From Cymbidium sinense (Eukaryota > Streptophyta > Magnoliopsida > Asparagales > Orchidaceae), in contig CM038228.1 of NCBI GenBank assembly GCA_021442155.1, positions 83,147,095 to 83,211,094 on the forward strand: a stretch of 64,000 nucleotides of DNA, read 5' to 3'. Of this stretch, positions 24,301 to 37,054 are shown one piece after another. Every line of letters begins with the position of its first letter. The first letter of the stretch is position 1. A program made the translations under genes and the position numbers. The notes below the pieces were generated by a model, which saw only the letters and a list, made by a program, of their open reading frames with translations, was not told the origin of the DNA and did no database searches.

Positions 24301-27300
24301 TAAGCATTGATCAATTCATATACTCATGTTGAATTTTCCACAGAATAGGATAGGTTGCATGTTATAGAAATTGAAGCATAAGTATCAACTCATGTCACAT
24401 TTGCCCCAGAATAGGATAGCTTGCATGATATAGAAATTGAAGCATAAGCATTCACATTTGAGATAAAGAAAATTTTAAGCCAACATGACAACTTAAGCAT
24501 TTCATCCCTTTCTTTCTATCTTCTTTTTTTTTATAAATTTTGGCACCCTCCCGGCATCATCCCCTCAAAAGGCGGCTACTTCGGGGGACTAGGTCTTCCC
24601 ACCACACCAAGAAAGGCGTGTATGGTAGGTGTTGTGAGACATCGCGACCGAAATTTATTTAGCCCACCATGCCAAGAAAGGTGTGTATAGGTTATCACAT
24701 CATAACATTTCCCTACCATGTTGGAGAAACATGAGTAGGTAGTTATAGTAATAGATTTAAAGCTTGCATTTGTATATAAACATGCTTAAATATTGTAAAA
24801 AAATAAATATTTCCTCCTTTTTTTTAAACAAAATTTACAATCTCGGCCACCCCACATATGGGGTTGCCATGAGACTGGCCCAATGCCAAGAAAGTGTATG
24901 GGTGGATGTCGAGACACCACAAATTTTGTTACCACGCCAAGAAAGGCATGTATGGGTTAGCACATCATAATATTTTCCTACCATGTTGTAGAAATATGAG
25001 TAGGTACTTATAGTAATAAATTTAAAGCTTGCATTTGCATAATAAAAAAAGAAAGTTGCTTGCATGTATATTTAATTAAGAGCATAATAATCAATTAAAC
25101 CTTCTCCCCACATGGGGTTGCCATGTCGCCCACCACGCCAAGAAAGGCGTGTATGGGTGGATGTTGTGAGACACCACGGCCGAAATTTTGATAGCGTAGC
25201 ATTTCCCTATTAACAAGATATCAAAATGATAGAAACAAGCAAATATGCAAAGAATGAAACCCATAGGGAATAACAAGTAGTATAGCCAATTCCTTTTCTT
25301 TTCTAATTTCAGATTTCATTTTTCAAATTTTATTCTAGTCATATGCAAGAGGCAAAACAAATGAAATCCATAAGAGATAGTATGTAGTAAGACAAAAATC
25401 CCTTTGATTAAAATGATTTCAGCATGTACCACATTTCTAGACAACAATTCCATAGATTTCCCCTTAGGTAAAACTATGTCTAGCAAGTGTAGTACTCTTC
25501 AAAAGCAAATCTAATTCAATTTTCCCTTAGATAAAAATATTTTTCAGCAAATATCATGCCTTTAGAAAAGCAAATCAACAGGTTTCAATAATTCCCTCTT
25601 TGATAGAAATAAATTTCAGCAATTCCCCAATTTGTAAACATGATTTAACAATTTCCCTTTTGTAAACACAAAATTTCAGCAAACAACACACTTTAGATAA
25701 CAAATTAATAACTTTCCCCTCTTATAGAAATGATTTCTGCATATTGGGAATCAAAGATGTTGCATAATTTGACAAGGAATGGATGAAATATAAATTAGTC
25801 ACTAGTTTCCATAACCATGCACTCATGAAACCTGAAACCATATCTCTCAATTTGCATAATTTAACTTGATAGAGAGACTAATTTCACTTGATAGAGAAGC
25901 TTTAATCTATCACCAAAAAGTCTTCCAATTCTTAGATACGACAAATATGTAAACACAGTTAAACTGCAGAAATAAAATAACGTGAAGCAAGTGCACGACA
26001 GCAACAATAGCATGTGGATTTCAACAAAAGAAATGTTGCAAGTGCACGGAAGTAACAAAGTGACAAATAGAGTTGAGGAAGAAAAGCAAGATGTCATGAG
26101 GATAACCCTCATCTTTCCTCTCTCTCTCTTCCAGTGCTTTAGTTTATACAAATCCAATTCGCCTACCAGTGGGACTTATCAAATTCGATTTAAGGCAAAC
26201 GGAGGAGAAACAAAGAAAGTGAAAGCTTATAGCGAATCCAACATATCACACCAAGAGGAGGAGAAAGCCTTAGCTCGTGCATCCAAAGGGAGAGGAACAG
26301 GAAAAGGATAGGAACCAAATCAAAGAGAATGAGCTCTCAAACTTAGAAGGAGAAAATAGCAAACTGAAAGCTTGTAGCATAAATCCAATCATCTTAATTT
26401 CATGCTTTTGCAAACCCAGAAAATAAGTTTAACCATCAAACACAAATGGAAGAGGGAAATAGAAATCTGCATTTTCTTCAAGAAAAACTCACATAGCAAA
26501 ATATAGCTTAGGATTGAAACAAAACAACCTAGGGGTTTCGGTTGGAAGGGCGATTAGGAAGGATCCTTTGATTTACTCGACTATGGTTCGTGCTTCGAAT
26601 CGAGAGAGGAGAAAGGAACCTGGGGAGTTCGCCAAGTGCAAGAGGGAGAAGGAGATGCCGCAGGGGAGTTCGGCCACGCCACTGAGAGGGAATCACACGA
26701 GAGCGAGAGAGGAAGAGAGGAGACTTTGGATGAGAGCTTCAAGAACGAGAGGGAGGAATCGCGAGAGAGGAGAATGTAGTGAGTAGAGAGCATGAATGAG
26801 GTCAACGCACCCTAGCCGCTTTTAGTTTCGAGATTGTGATCGACCTTCGATTGGTTACGCCGTCAATAGGATAGGACTAACGCTTTAATGCGATGAGGGG
26901 TAAGGATTAAGGGGTTTACATAGGTTAATTAACTTAGTAATTAAGATAATTAGCTTTTAATCATATAAATTCTCATGAATCCTCTCAATAATAAACCCTA
27001 ATAATATGGGTGTCAATCTTAGGTATTTCCGTTGCGTCGAACGCAACGGCGCGATCGATTTCATGATCGGAGGCCGTTTGAGCAAAGTTGATGGCGGTCG
27101 TAGTGAAATTAGGTCTAAATTATACGACGTCGCGCTCAAATTGCTCGACACTCGTGCACACTTTGCTGAATCGATCGCGGAAGGCGTCGTTTGATAGGTT
27201 TCGACATTTCGGCGATGACGGCGTAATCAATTTTGTGAACGGAGGTCGTTCGGATGTTATCAGGGCTTCCCGACTTTGATGCGCATAATTTCATTAAAAA

Positions 27301-27493
27301 AATTGATTTTAATTATTTAAATTGGTCATTAATTGATTCGATATTTTCCAATTAATTAATTTTAATATTTTTGATGCATTATGAGGCAAATTTTCAAATC
27401 AATGCAAGGTTAATCAATTTTGATCGTGATTAGAGCATTTTAATTTCCACCATATTTATTTAATTTCAAGTGGCACATAGTTGTAGATCAACA
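21380..27493 (-). repeat. 5' LTR (right) of the Tat-like element
   Basis: The LTR starts TGTGGGATCCAAAAA and ends GTAGATCAACA, and is 6114 bases long. It carries the same landmarks as the left LTR in the same order. It lacks the 620-bp insertion. It keeps more CpG sites in the sense-upstream end (27006-27290, for example GCGATCGATT, TCGATCGCGG and GGCGTCGT), where the left LTR often has TG or CA. It should carry the element's promoter on the minus strand; I could not place a TATA box with confidence. Confidence 0.9.
22610..23045 (-). repeat. Three ~175-bp tandem units inside the right LTR
   Basis: This is the counterpart of the array at 9060-9490, with GGTTTTGTTAAC and CCGAAGA(C/T)CAAACCG near 22614, 22803 and 22978. 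The second and third units keep the CCCGGACCCGGTCCGAAG form, which contains the short palindrome GGACCCGGTCC. Confidence 0.8.
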
Positions 27494-27498
27494 CTTCT
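27494..27498. repeat. Target site duplication, right (CTTCT)
   Basis: CTTCT follows directly after the closing CAACA of the right LTR and matches 7831-7835 exactly. Copy A sequence resumes after it. Confidence 0.9.
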
Positions 27499-29129
27499 TA
27501 AAGGGAGAATCAAATGGAAGGAAGGCTTAAGCAATGGTCCATTTCTTAGGTGGGGCCCACTTGACTTTTTGGGATGGCTTTGGGCTCATATAGGGTTAAT
27601 TTGGGTTGGGTTTGGACAGCCATCAAAGTCCCATGAGTTGATTTTGAGTGTTTTGGCTTCATTTAGTCAAATGGGTTCATGTTGGGTTGGGTTGACCAAT
27701 TGGTTAAATTGGGTCAAACCAAGATTTGGGTTAGGTTCAAATGATGTTTTGAAGAGTTTTGATTCAAGTGGTTTCAATCAATTTAGCATAGGTTTGATTT
27801 TGGATCATTTGAAATCAAATGGGTCAAGTTGACCAATTTGATCTGTTTGACTAAATTGGGTTAGGTTAGGTGTTGGTTCATGTTCAATTGGTTAATAAAA
27901 AATAATTGTAGGCTTTGGTTTGATTTGATTTGGATTTAATTTGTATTTAGGCCAATTTGACCCTTTTAGGTCAATTTAGGCTAGGTTGGGTCAAGTTGAC
28001 CAATTGATCAAAGCGGGCATAATTATGACTTTGGTCAAGTTCAATAAATGATTTGAAATGAACTTGAGCCATTGGTTGAAATCAATTTAGGTTAAATCAT
28101 GATTTGACCAATTTTGGCTTTTTAGGCCAATTTAGGTCAACTTGGGTCAAATGACCGATTGGACTTGGTTTTACTCAATTTGGTGTTTGGTCATGTTCAA
28201 TCATTGATTATGAATTAGTTTGAATCAATGGTTTCAATCAATTTGGTGTATGATGGATTTTGGCTAGTTTAACTTTCATTTGGGCTAAAGGTTGACTTGG
28301 TTGAAGGACCAAGCTGACTTGATTTGACCCAATTCAAGGTAGTTGATCACCCTAGGTTGATTGTTGATCATGATATAAGGTTTGGATGGGATTCTTTCAA
28401 TTCAATTTGAGTTGGATTAGAACTTAGCTCAAAAGGGTCTTTTAGGTCAGTTTGGGTCAAGTGGACCTAAATATGTCAATTGGCTTGGTTTTGGCTTGAT
28501 TCAAGTTTAGTTAAACTCATATATGAGCCTAGGATTGAAATATAAATACAACTACAATCAATTTGGAGTATCATGGATTTTGACTCATTTGGAGTTTTCA
28601 AATCAAAAAGGCTAACTTGGGCTTGACTTGGGTTAACTTGAGTTTGGTTTGGTAATTATAGTTTATGTTTATATTTAGATAAGTGATTGAAGGAATGATT
28701 GATTCAAGAGAAAATCCATCAGTTTTGATTTGATTTGGATAGAATTTGGCCAAGTTCATAAGATAAAATCAAAACACTTAGAAAGGGTTTCAAATTTAAT
28801 CATGAGGTTTTATGGGGAGATCTTGAGTTTGAATTTGATCATGAGAATGATTGTGAGTCTTGGAAATTTGGTTTGGGTTTGATATGAATTTGAGGTTTGG
28901 TTTTGAGAAGGAAAGTACGGATCGGGTTTAGGCTATAGGGTAGGCAAGTCTTCTTAAGTCCCTAAGGCATAACATATTCATGTGGCTAACCCTTCTAAGT
29001 CTCTAGGCTTATGTTAAGTGTTCACATAATCACTAGAAGTGTCATAAGACTAAGGAGCTCTTATTGTCTATAAGAGTCCTAGATCTATGATGAGGAAGTT
29101 GAGAACTCACTCCAAAAGTGAGGTCAACA
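27499..29129 (-). mobile_element. 7.36-kb LTR copy A, right part
   Basis: This continues copy A after the nested Tat insertion. It corresponds to about 35600-37392 of B and 44100-45958 of C. It starts in the region dense in GGTCAA and TTGACC and contains the GGCTATAGGGTAGGCAAG block near 28940 and the TTCACATAATCACTAGAAGTG block near 29020. It ends GAGGTCAACA like B and C. Joined with 2126-7835 it gives about 7.34 kb, which agrees with B (7365) and C (7360). Confidence 0.8.
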
Positions 29130-29575
29130 AATCACCAACATGAGAATGAAGTTAAAATAACAAATAATTTTCTTCATTTTTAAATCAACTCAAATCCAAA
29201 ACCAAATCAATAAGAAACTTTGGTTTTCTTTAAATGATTTTATTTAATATAATTGTCCTTAGGAGTAAATTTGGTTGAATGGATCATATGTTTATGTTTG
29301 ATTATTTCTTTCCAATTACTGTAAATGTTGTATGTCATATGATTTCATGTATTCATCTTTTCAAAATTAAGTGAGTCAAATGAAAGTAATTTATGTAAGC
29401 TTGCATGTGTTGATTTAACTTAATCATATGTGTGGTTATTAGCACTAATAAAATCAAATATATATTTCAAAGTTTATAAATTGATAATAATATACGGAGT
29501 GATAATAGTTATGAATACATATAGAACATCCATGTGTTTATATTTTGAGTTTGTGAAATGAAGCTCTCTTTCCTA

Positions 29576-29611
<36 letters not shown>

Positions 29612-30027
29612 CATAGATTTGAATGTTAATAAGTGTATAGTCTGGATGTCCTAGGAATATGAGGCTTTAAGTAGCCCCAAGAATGTCATTTGATTACATC
29701 ACTTCCTTGGTCTAACAATGACACATACTTATTCAATTTCATTTTTATGTATTTTTATATTAGAATTTGGATTGAACTTTAATTCATATACATAAATAAT
29801 TCAACTAAATAAAAACACAATCTTGCTTGGTTAACTATTCTTATAGTTACTTAGACGTTCATATGTATTTAAGATAACAAGTGTTTAGTCTAGACATCCT
29901 GGGAATACGAGACTTTAACTAGCTCCAAGGAGATCAATTGATTACCTCACTTCCCCGGTGCAGTGTTTATGTTATTTCTCAAACTCTTTTAAAGGAATTT
30001 GAAAAATAAAAAAAATTTGGTATATAT
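29130..30027 (+). repeat. Inverted partial copy (I), second part
   Basis: As a reverse complement this matches copy A between about 4690 and 5560. Landmarks are AAGAAACTTTGGTT near 29210, AATTGTCCTTAGGA near 29259, GATTATTTCTTTCCAAT near 29301, GTGTGGTTATTAGCACTA near 29431 and TTCTTATAGTTACTTAGACG near 29838. Two antisense 'gtccagact...accaggg' signals lie near 29641 and 29898. It continues the fragment at 1-2125 across copy A, showing that A inserted into I. A (TA)n run lies at 29579-29608. Confidence 0.7.
29579..29608. repeat. (TA)n microsatellite
   Basis: About 30 bases of uninterrupted TA dinucleotides lie within the inverted copy I. Confidence 0.95.
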
Positions 30028-31575
30028 TGGGACACCACGTAGATCCGTAGATATTCTCATTAGGGTGATCGGGTATGATATTGAGGAATAATTTACTATC
30101 TCGAGAGAAGATGTCACCATCTTATAATAAACCTAATCACCTGATGAGGACTCCTAAGGACAATGGGTCTTCGAATATACCAGAGATTCTTCTCCTACTT
30201 TATATAGAAAAATAAAGTAGGGTTTATTTTAAGCTAGTTCGTTAAGTTCCTTATGGAGGCAAGCCACCATAGTTAATTACATCTTAAGGAATGAGATTCC
30301 TTAAGAATACTCTTGATTAAGGTAAATGATCATTGTCTCCAAAGATTTCAAAGATAAAACTATCAACAAATTGGTTATTTTGGAAGATCAAGTGGGATTG
30401 ATCAAGAGGAGGGAGTTATTATCGAAACCAATGGGAGATGAGTAGGGGATGCTCACGATGCTCAGAAACAAAGCGAGCATCCCAAACTATCATATGGTTG
30501 GGTTTATATTTTTAAAATTTGAAGAGAATTATATGTTTGAGTTGAATTTTTATTAAAATCTAGGGCTTACAATTCCACAACACAAGATCATAGAAATGCC
30601 TAAGAGTGAGGATTTATGCTTGTAGCCACAAAGGGAAACAACAACCTCTGAACCTAAATCTAGGGAGCTTTGGCGAGGGCCATGGCAATACCTAAATCTA
30701 AGGCGAAAAATGGGCATATGGTTTACCTCCACAAGAGAGGATAAATCACCCGATTGTTGGACTTACAACTTTCTGGGGGTGGTCGCTAATTAACTCCTCT
30801 TATGATTTTAAATACATGTAGGCAAGTCTTATGCTTTTGCAAGATAGCTAGGCTGTTGTTTATTTAGAAAGAGATTAAGTCCTTAAATACACTTTCTAAG
30901 AGACTAGATCATGAAGGGCATGAATAAATGACTTAATCTAATGCAAATTTTGTTAAGTTTTATTTTCATTTTTGGACAATTTATTTGACACAGGCTATGG
31001 GATCCATATGCCTAATGCATGAGAAATTGGTTATGGGCCAAAATCAATAAGAAGGAGGTGTGTCTCCACCATGGCTCTCAAAGGTTAAGCCAAGATCTTG
31101 AAAAAGGTGGAAGCCCTCACTTAGCAAGAGTGAAGCAAGATGATTTTATGTATGATGTGAGACATACAACATCCAGCTAAGGGGTTGCTAAATCTTTTAT
31201 TATATTAATTTATGTCATAGGCTTTAGATGAGGTTATGAGTTATTAATTTTAATTTTGAGTTGATTAATTGGATAGAAAATTTATTTTTCTTAAGAGCCT
31301 AATCACATCCAGGCCATTCAATACAACAATGAAGAAACTAGGAAAAATATGCCATCTTAATGCACAAGCTAAATAAACATCAAACAATTTTATAAAGCTA
31401 GCGCAAAAGAATAAGAAGATGATGTGGTCGGGTACCACCGCACAACCCAAAAAGAAATGTGGGTAGCCAAGCTCTACCCTTATACAACCCGAATTATAAA
31501 TGAATAATTATAATTTAGAAAGAATTCATGTTATGGGGGTCTTCATTCTTCATTCTTCATTTCATATTTTCTTCA

Positions 31576-31597
31576 TTTCTTTCTTTCTTTCTTTCTC
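31576..31597. repeat. (CTTT)n microsatellite
   Basis: Five to six CTTT units lie within LTR copy B, in a pyrimidine-rich stretch also present in copies A and C without the same expansion. Confidence 0.85.
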
Positions 31598-32866
31598 ACT
31601 TCTTTCTTCTTTTGGACTTGGGATGTAGTTTTCTCCAAGGCTTCACATGGTACATAAGACATAGTCTTATGACCAATGTTCATCCTAATCCCTCATAACA
31701 TTCATTCCAAATCTTAATTACAAAATTTACATTAAAATGGGAAAGGTAAATCTAACTAAACCTGCAAAATAGAGATTAGCTAAACATACCACACAATCCT
31801 AAGCAGTTATAGGAATGAATTGGACTTTGCACCCCACACATGGGTAACCAAGTCCATCTATCCTAATTTGGATTATGCTTAGGGGTATAAGCAACTCATA
31901 ACAAAATATTTATATTTTTATTACAGCACCCCTTAAGCACAATCCCCTGCAGAAGATAATGATTAGACTAAGATCATCCTATCATCCAGTCTATGCACAT
32001 ACACCCTAATATCAAGTCTAAAAATATTACATCATAAAATAAAATCAGACATCAAACCATGCACCACCTTAACATAGAGCTAGAAATAGTGACTTAGCCT
32101 AATGTGTGTAGCATTTAAGGCTTGTGTGGTATGTCTTAGCTAGGCTTTAAGGTTGGAATTTTCTAAGTGTGAAGGATTCAACTTAGAGGGTGGTTTCATT
32201 TAAGTGATTTAGTTGATTTGTTCATTTTATTTGATGATTTGATTTTGTTTGAATGAACCTACACTTAATTACGAAGTGTTGTAAAGAGAAAAAAAAAGAG
32301 AACTTCCCTTTCATCCTACCTTAATTTTTTAAGGTGGATTCAATAATGATTTTTCTTTAGTGAATGTTTTATTATGTGTTTTAATTAATCCTAAGTTTAG
32401 ATTTGCTCTAAATAAACCTATTCAATTAGAAATTCATCTTAAGATTAATTAAGGTGAATTACTATCACATAACACACAATCATTTATTTCTTTCCAACAT
32501 GTATATCTTGCATATGAATAAATCCTAAGCATATCTATACATGCAATGCAAATCTTAGCACACTTTAATGATGAATGCAAATAGATGTTGTTTAAGAAAA
32601 TTTAAATATTCCATGATGCATGATTTTGTTAAGTAGAAAAGAGAGGGATTCTTTTATCCATTAATCAAATGCACATTTACATGTATAAAAGATATAAGTG
32701 AGTACGACGCCATTATTTTCTACACCAGGAGTATAAGGTACAAGACCTTCTTGGGAGACTAAAAGTCTCACAACCCCAAGATGTCCAGACTAATACCACT
32801 TTTCTTAAATACATGTGCATGTATAAAAAAAAGAAATAAATGGATGAAGAATCATGCAAAAGATTT

Positions 32867-32885
32867 TTGTTTGTTTGTTTGTTTG
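32867..32885. repeat. (TTTG)n microsatellite
   Basis: About five TTTG units lie in copy B. Copy C has a shorter version near 41408. Confidence 0.85.
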
Positions 32886-35299
32886 ATTTGTGTAATAATT
32901 TACATGTGTAAATGTGAGGATCCTTCTTAAGTCATAACATAGAAGTGCATAGGAATAGATTTAAGCATGTGTTATGTTCTTTTCAAATGAACTATACACT
33001 TTGCAAATCTTATACAAACCCATGTTAATAAAAAGAGCAGGAAATCACATAACACATTTTATGCTTTAATCACATGCAAGCTTACAAGTATTTATAAGTA
33101 ACATCCTTTCATTTATAATATTTGATTTATAGGTTTTCAAAATAGTTTTTGATTTAATAGTGATAATAACCACTCATATTCTTATTTTAGCCAAAACTTG
33201 CAATTTGACATAAAGGAAATATTTTATTTTTAATAGATTTTTCAAAATAAATGAATGCATGATTTCATATGGCACACAACATTTAGCATGCTTGGAAAGA
33301 AATAAAGTGATGTAAGCATGTAACTTCATTCACCCTAATTAATTTCTAAAGATAATCCTATGAAATAAGATCATTTAAAGTGAATCAAAAATTCTTTACA
33401 GAGATTTTTATTTTTGAATTTGATTTGATTTAAGAAATGTAAAAAAAGTTTGCTGATCCTAACCCATTTCCCTGATGTGTGAATCAATTTGGTTTAATTT
33501 TTAGAATAATTAAGTTGATTTTATATTTTATTTAGGTTAAGGTGTAAATTGAAACCATTAATTACCCCTTACCTACACCACTTTAATATATTTAACCAAA
33601 TAATTATGAGCCAACATATGATATGCAACCACATGAAAATTAAATCAGAAATGCACCTAAGAAAGAAAGGGGGCCTAACACAATTGGCTCATAATTATTG
33701 ATTAATTAAGCTAAAGGATTTAATTAAGTACTTTCATAACCATCCTACACATGTTGGTTGGATATAATTTTCTTTAACTTACCTTAAGCTTTTGATCACC
33801 TGAGGATCTACCCAGCAAAAGATTGAATAATTTCAGATTAGTTTTGAAAGTTTGATTAGACTAATTAAGTAGCTCATTAGTGGATTAATCCTTAATTATG
33901 TTTGGATTAAGGAAGAAAATGGGATTTAGGGAATAACTTAGGGAAAATATCCCAAACCCATTTCATAAACCCCCTACTTAAATAAAGTTTAATTATCTCA
34001 ATTAAGTGATTAAACTACTGTTCATATGCTTAATTACTCTTAATTACATTAAGGGTTGATTAGGGATTCATTAATTAATTTTTTCTAATTAACTCATTAA
34101 TAAATTCCAAGAAAATTGGGGGAGGTAGAAGTCATCCCCCTAAACATGCCTGAGAAATTTGAAATTAATTAATGAAATAATTAGGGAGTAATTAAGGTAA
34201 TTTAATTTTTAATTAAACTATAATTAAGGAAAATTCATTGTTCAAATCAATTAGAAACAATTTTATTGGATTCCCCTTCGAATTATCTTTAAAATGAACT
34301 TAAGTTTGCATTTTTTTTGGATTTTTCTACATTTAGTTATGAATTTATGAAATTTTTATGATTAATGGGTAATTAGAAAGCCTAATTAATTAATCTGGTG
34401 CCACATGGATCGCTAACGAATGCTTTCCATGGGATTGGTTATTTAAGTATCACACCATGCATCGGTGGCAACCTTTCCCAGTCGTCGATCAAAGATCACG
34501 CGATTAATCTGGTTTTAGGATTAAATCGTGGATCTACTCATTTTAACTCGTGCCTCTAACGCTCCGGGCCGTCGATCAAGGATCGACGTTAATCCGTGGT
34601 TTTAAAAGGATTAAATCAGTGGATCTACTCATTTTAATCAAGGTCGTCCATCCAAAACACGCGGGATGGACGACCCATGATTCATCCATGCCTAAGCTGC
34701 GAGGAGATAGAGGCCATCCGTCCTCCATGGCTTGATCCGAGCACACTTGAGCTTGGATTAGGTAGAGATTCAACCCACACCATCAAGAGGTGTAGGGAAG
34801 AACATCCAACATCTAGATTTAAATGGGATGACAATTCCCTTCACAAAGGACCAAACATTTTTTAATGGAGGATCGGTTTTGAACAATACCTCACGGAGGC
34901 TATAACAGGCACTTCCAATGGAGGAGGTAGCTTTGTCTAGTGATGATGAAGCTCTGTTGGAGGTTTCAAGCTTTGATTTGAAGTGGATCTTCCAATTGGC
35001 CAAGCTCCCCACTAATGACTTGCAGCTTTGATCAAAATCCCCCTTCCCATGGCTTGGAGACTTGGGAATTGCTTTGGGTGAGCTTGACTTGCTTTTTGAT
35101 GGTGCTTGCAAAGTGAATTATGGTTTGGTGGAGAATTGAGTGAAGTGGAATTTCCTTAGGCCTCCCCTATTTTTCGCTTAAGCAAAACTAAAAAGGAGAG
35201 ATTTGGGAAGCTTGGAAATGACCTTGGGAAGCTTGTGGATGCTTGCCTTTAATCACTTTAGCTCAATCAACTTCAGTGTGTCTCCATTGAGTTGGAATG

Positions 35300-35320
35300 A
35301 GGGGGAGTATATCTCCCCCT
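35300..35320. repeat. Near-palindrome AGGGGGAG-TATAT-CTCCCCCT in copy B
   Basis: Perfect 8-bp arms are separated by TATAT. The identical sequence is found in copy C at 43836-43856, and decayed versions occur in copy A (about 7499-7517) and in inverted copy I (about 331-348). It is conserved in position within the LTR. Confidence 0.85.
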
Positions 35321-35599
35321 ACTTGGATTGGATGGCCGAGAGCCATCTTATCATTTTGATCAAATTAAGGAAATTAAATGGGTTGTTTAGGTTGTTAGGA
35401 GTTCCATGTACTTCGATTTTGGCAAAGGAGTGGAGGGGAGGAGGTGCACATGTGCTAGGTGAGTGTGGGAGGTGATCAAAGTGGAGAAATTCAATTGGAG
35501 GGGTTTGGCCTTGGGTTGGGTCATGGTTGACCCGAACCCATTGGGACATGTTCACCACCCTCCTTAGTGTCCATGTGTCCACTAGAGGATGCCAAATTT

Positions 35600-36300
35600 G
35601 GTATCATTGGTTTGATTCAATTTGATTTATATTTTTTGATTCATTTGAGTTCACTTAGGTCAAATGGGTCAAGTTGACCAATTTGACCCATTTGACCCAA
35701 TTGGTTAGTGGGGTCGTTTTGGTTGATCAATTGAAATATATTGTAAGCTTTAATTTCAATCAATTTTGGTTTGGTTAAGTTTCAAGTTGATTTAACATTT
35801 TAGATCAAGTTGGGTTCATGGTCAATTGGGCTAGATTGAGTCTAGTTGGCCAATTGAAGCTGTGGTCAAGTTCAACAAGTGATTCAGAATGAATTTGACC
35901 CATTGGTTGTAATCAATTTAGCTTAGATCAAGATTTGATACATTTTGACTTTTTAGGTCAACTTGGGCCAAGGGCTAGGTTTGGCTCAATGACTGATGTC
36001 AATCATTGATTATGAATTGATTTAGATTAATGGTTTCAATCAATTTGGCCTATGGTGAATTTTGGCTAGTTTGGGTTTCATTTAGGTTAAGTTTTGACTT
36101 AGTCAAAAGCTAAGTTTGACTTGGTTTGACCCAATTTGAGTGATTGATCATCCTATGATGACTCTTGCTCATAATGCGAGATTTAGGTAGGCTTAGTTCA
36201 ATCTAATTTGGGTAGGATTAAAATTTGGCTCAAAAAGGTGCTTTAGGTCACTTTGGGTCAAGTGAGCCTAAGTGGGTCAATTGGATTGATCAAGACTTGA
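35600..36300. repeat. GGTCAA/TTGACC-rich array (W-box-like) in copy B
   Basis: The hexamer TTGACC and its complement GGTCAA recur many times. For example, five occur within about 50 bases near 35658-35700, often with CCAATT next to them. TTGAC(C/T) is the W-box recognised by WRKY transcription factors. In LTR sense this is the U3 end, where regulatory sites are expected. Equivalent arrays lie at about 27550-28640 (copy A) and 44040-45130 (copy C). Confidence 0.6.
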
Positions 36301-37054
36301 TTCAAGTTTGGTTGAACACACATATAGACTTATGATTGAAATATAAAATCCAATTGCAAGTGATTAGGAGTCAAATGGGTTTTGATTCATTTGACAATTT
36401 CAAGTTCAAACGATGAACATGGGTTTGATTTTGATTTGATGATTGAAGTTTATGTTTATATTTAGTTTGTGATTGAAGGATTGATTGTTTGAAGAGTAAA
36501 TACAAAGGTTTGGATTGATTTGAGTTCGATTTAGCTAAGTTCAAGAATTTGACTTGAAAGGGTATAGGTTGGATTTAGGTTGGATTTAGACTTGAGTTTT
36601 GAATTTGGTTTTGGTTATTTGGATTTATATTTCATTTATATTTGTGAATATAAATGAGAATATAAATTAGTTATGAGAAAATCTTTTGAATTTGGAGTGA
36701 TTTTAATTTAGTTTGATCAAGTTCAAGGATTTGGCATGAAAGAGTTTAGGTTGAGTTTGGATTTAAGTTTTGAATTTGGTTTTGGGTATTTGAATGTATA
36801 TTTCATTTATATTTATGAATATAAATGAGTTATGAGAAAATCTTTTGAATTTGAACTGATTTGAATTTGATTTAGGCTAAGTCCATAAGATGAAATCAAT
36901 AGGCTTAGGAAGGATTTTTGGATTTTGAATTGATCATGGATTTCAATCTTTTGTAGATTTGATTCATGATTTGAGTTTTGGAATTGATTTTTGATTTGAG
37001 AAAATCAATTAAGTTGGAATTATTTTAAGATTTGATTTAATTTATTCATGATTT

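Larger units (their letters stand above)
7836..27493 (-). mobile_element. Non-autonomous Tat/Ogre-like LTR retrotransposon, 19.7 kb
   Basis: This is a complete, decayed Ty3/gypsy element read on the minus strand. It has two very long LTRs (7836-14395 and 21380-27493), each starting TG and ending CAACA, and flanked by the 5-bp duplication CTTCT. A primer binding site lies six bases inside the right (5') LTR. Sense order is 5' LTR, PBS, leader of about 1.4 kb, gag (about 19.8-18.3 kb), linker, protease (17.4-17.15 kb), then an opposite-strand PMD ORF (17.06-14.65 kb), then the 3' LTR. Reverse transcriptase, RNase H and integrase are not recognisable, so mobilisation would need another element's enzymes. 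Long LTRs, this PBS type and an antisense PMD ORF are known traits of the Tat lineage. The element sits inside LTR copy A. Confidence 0.92.

Noticed and set aside
27470..27832. A 120-codon plus-strand ORF rich in Gly, Trp and Leu
   Set aside because: It starts inside the Tat LTR, crosses the element boundary and runs through the GGTCAA-rich array. It is an artefact of repeats.
27540..28900. Regularly spaced short repeats that could suggest a CRISPR array
   Set aside because: Units are degenerate hexamers without constant spacer length, in a plant retrotransposon LTR. There is no cas gene.
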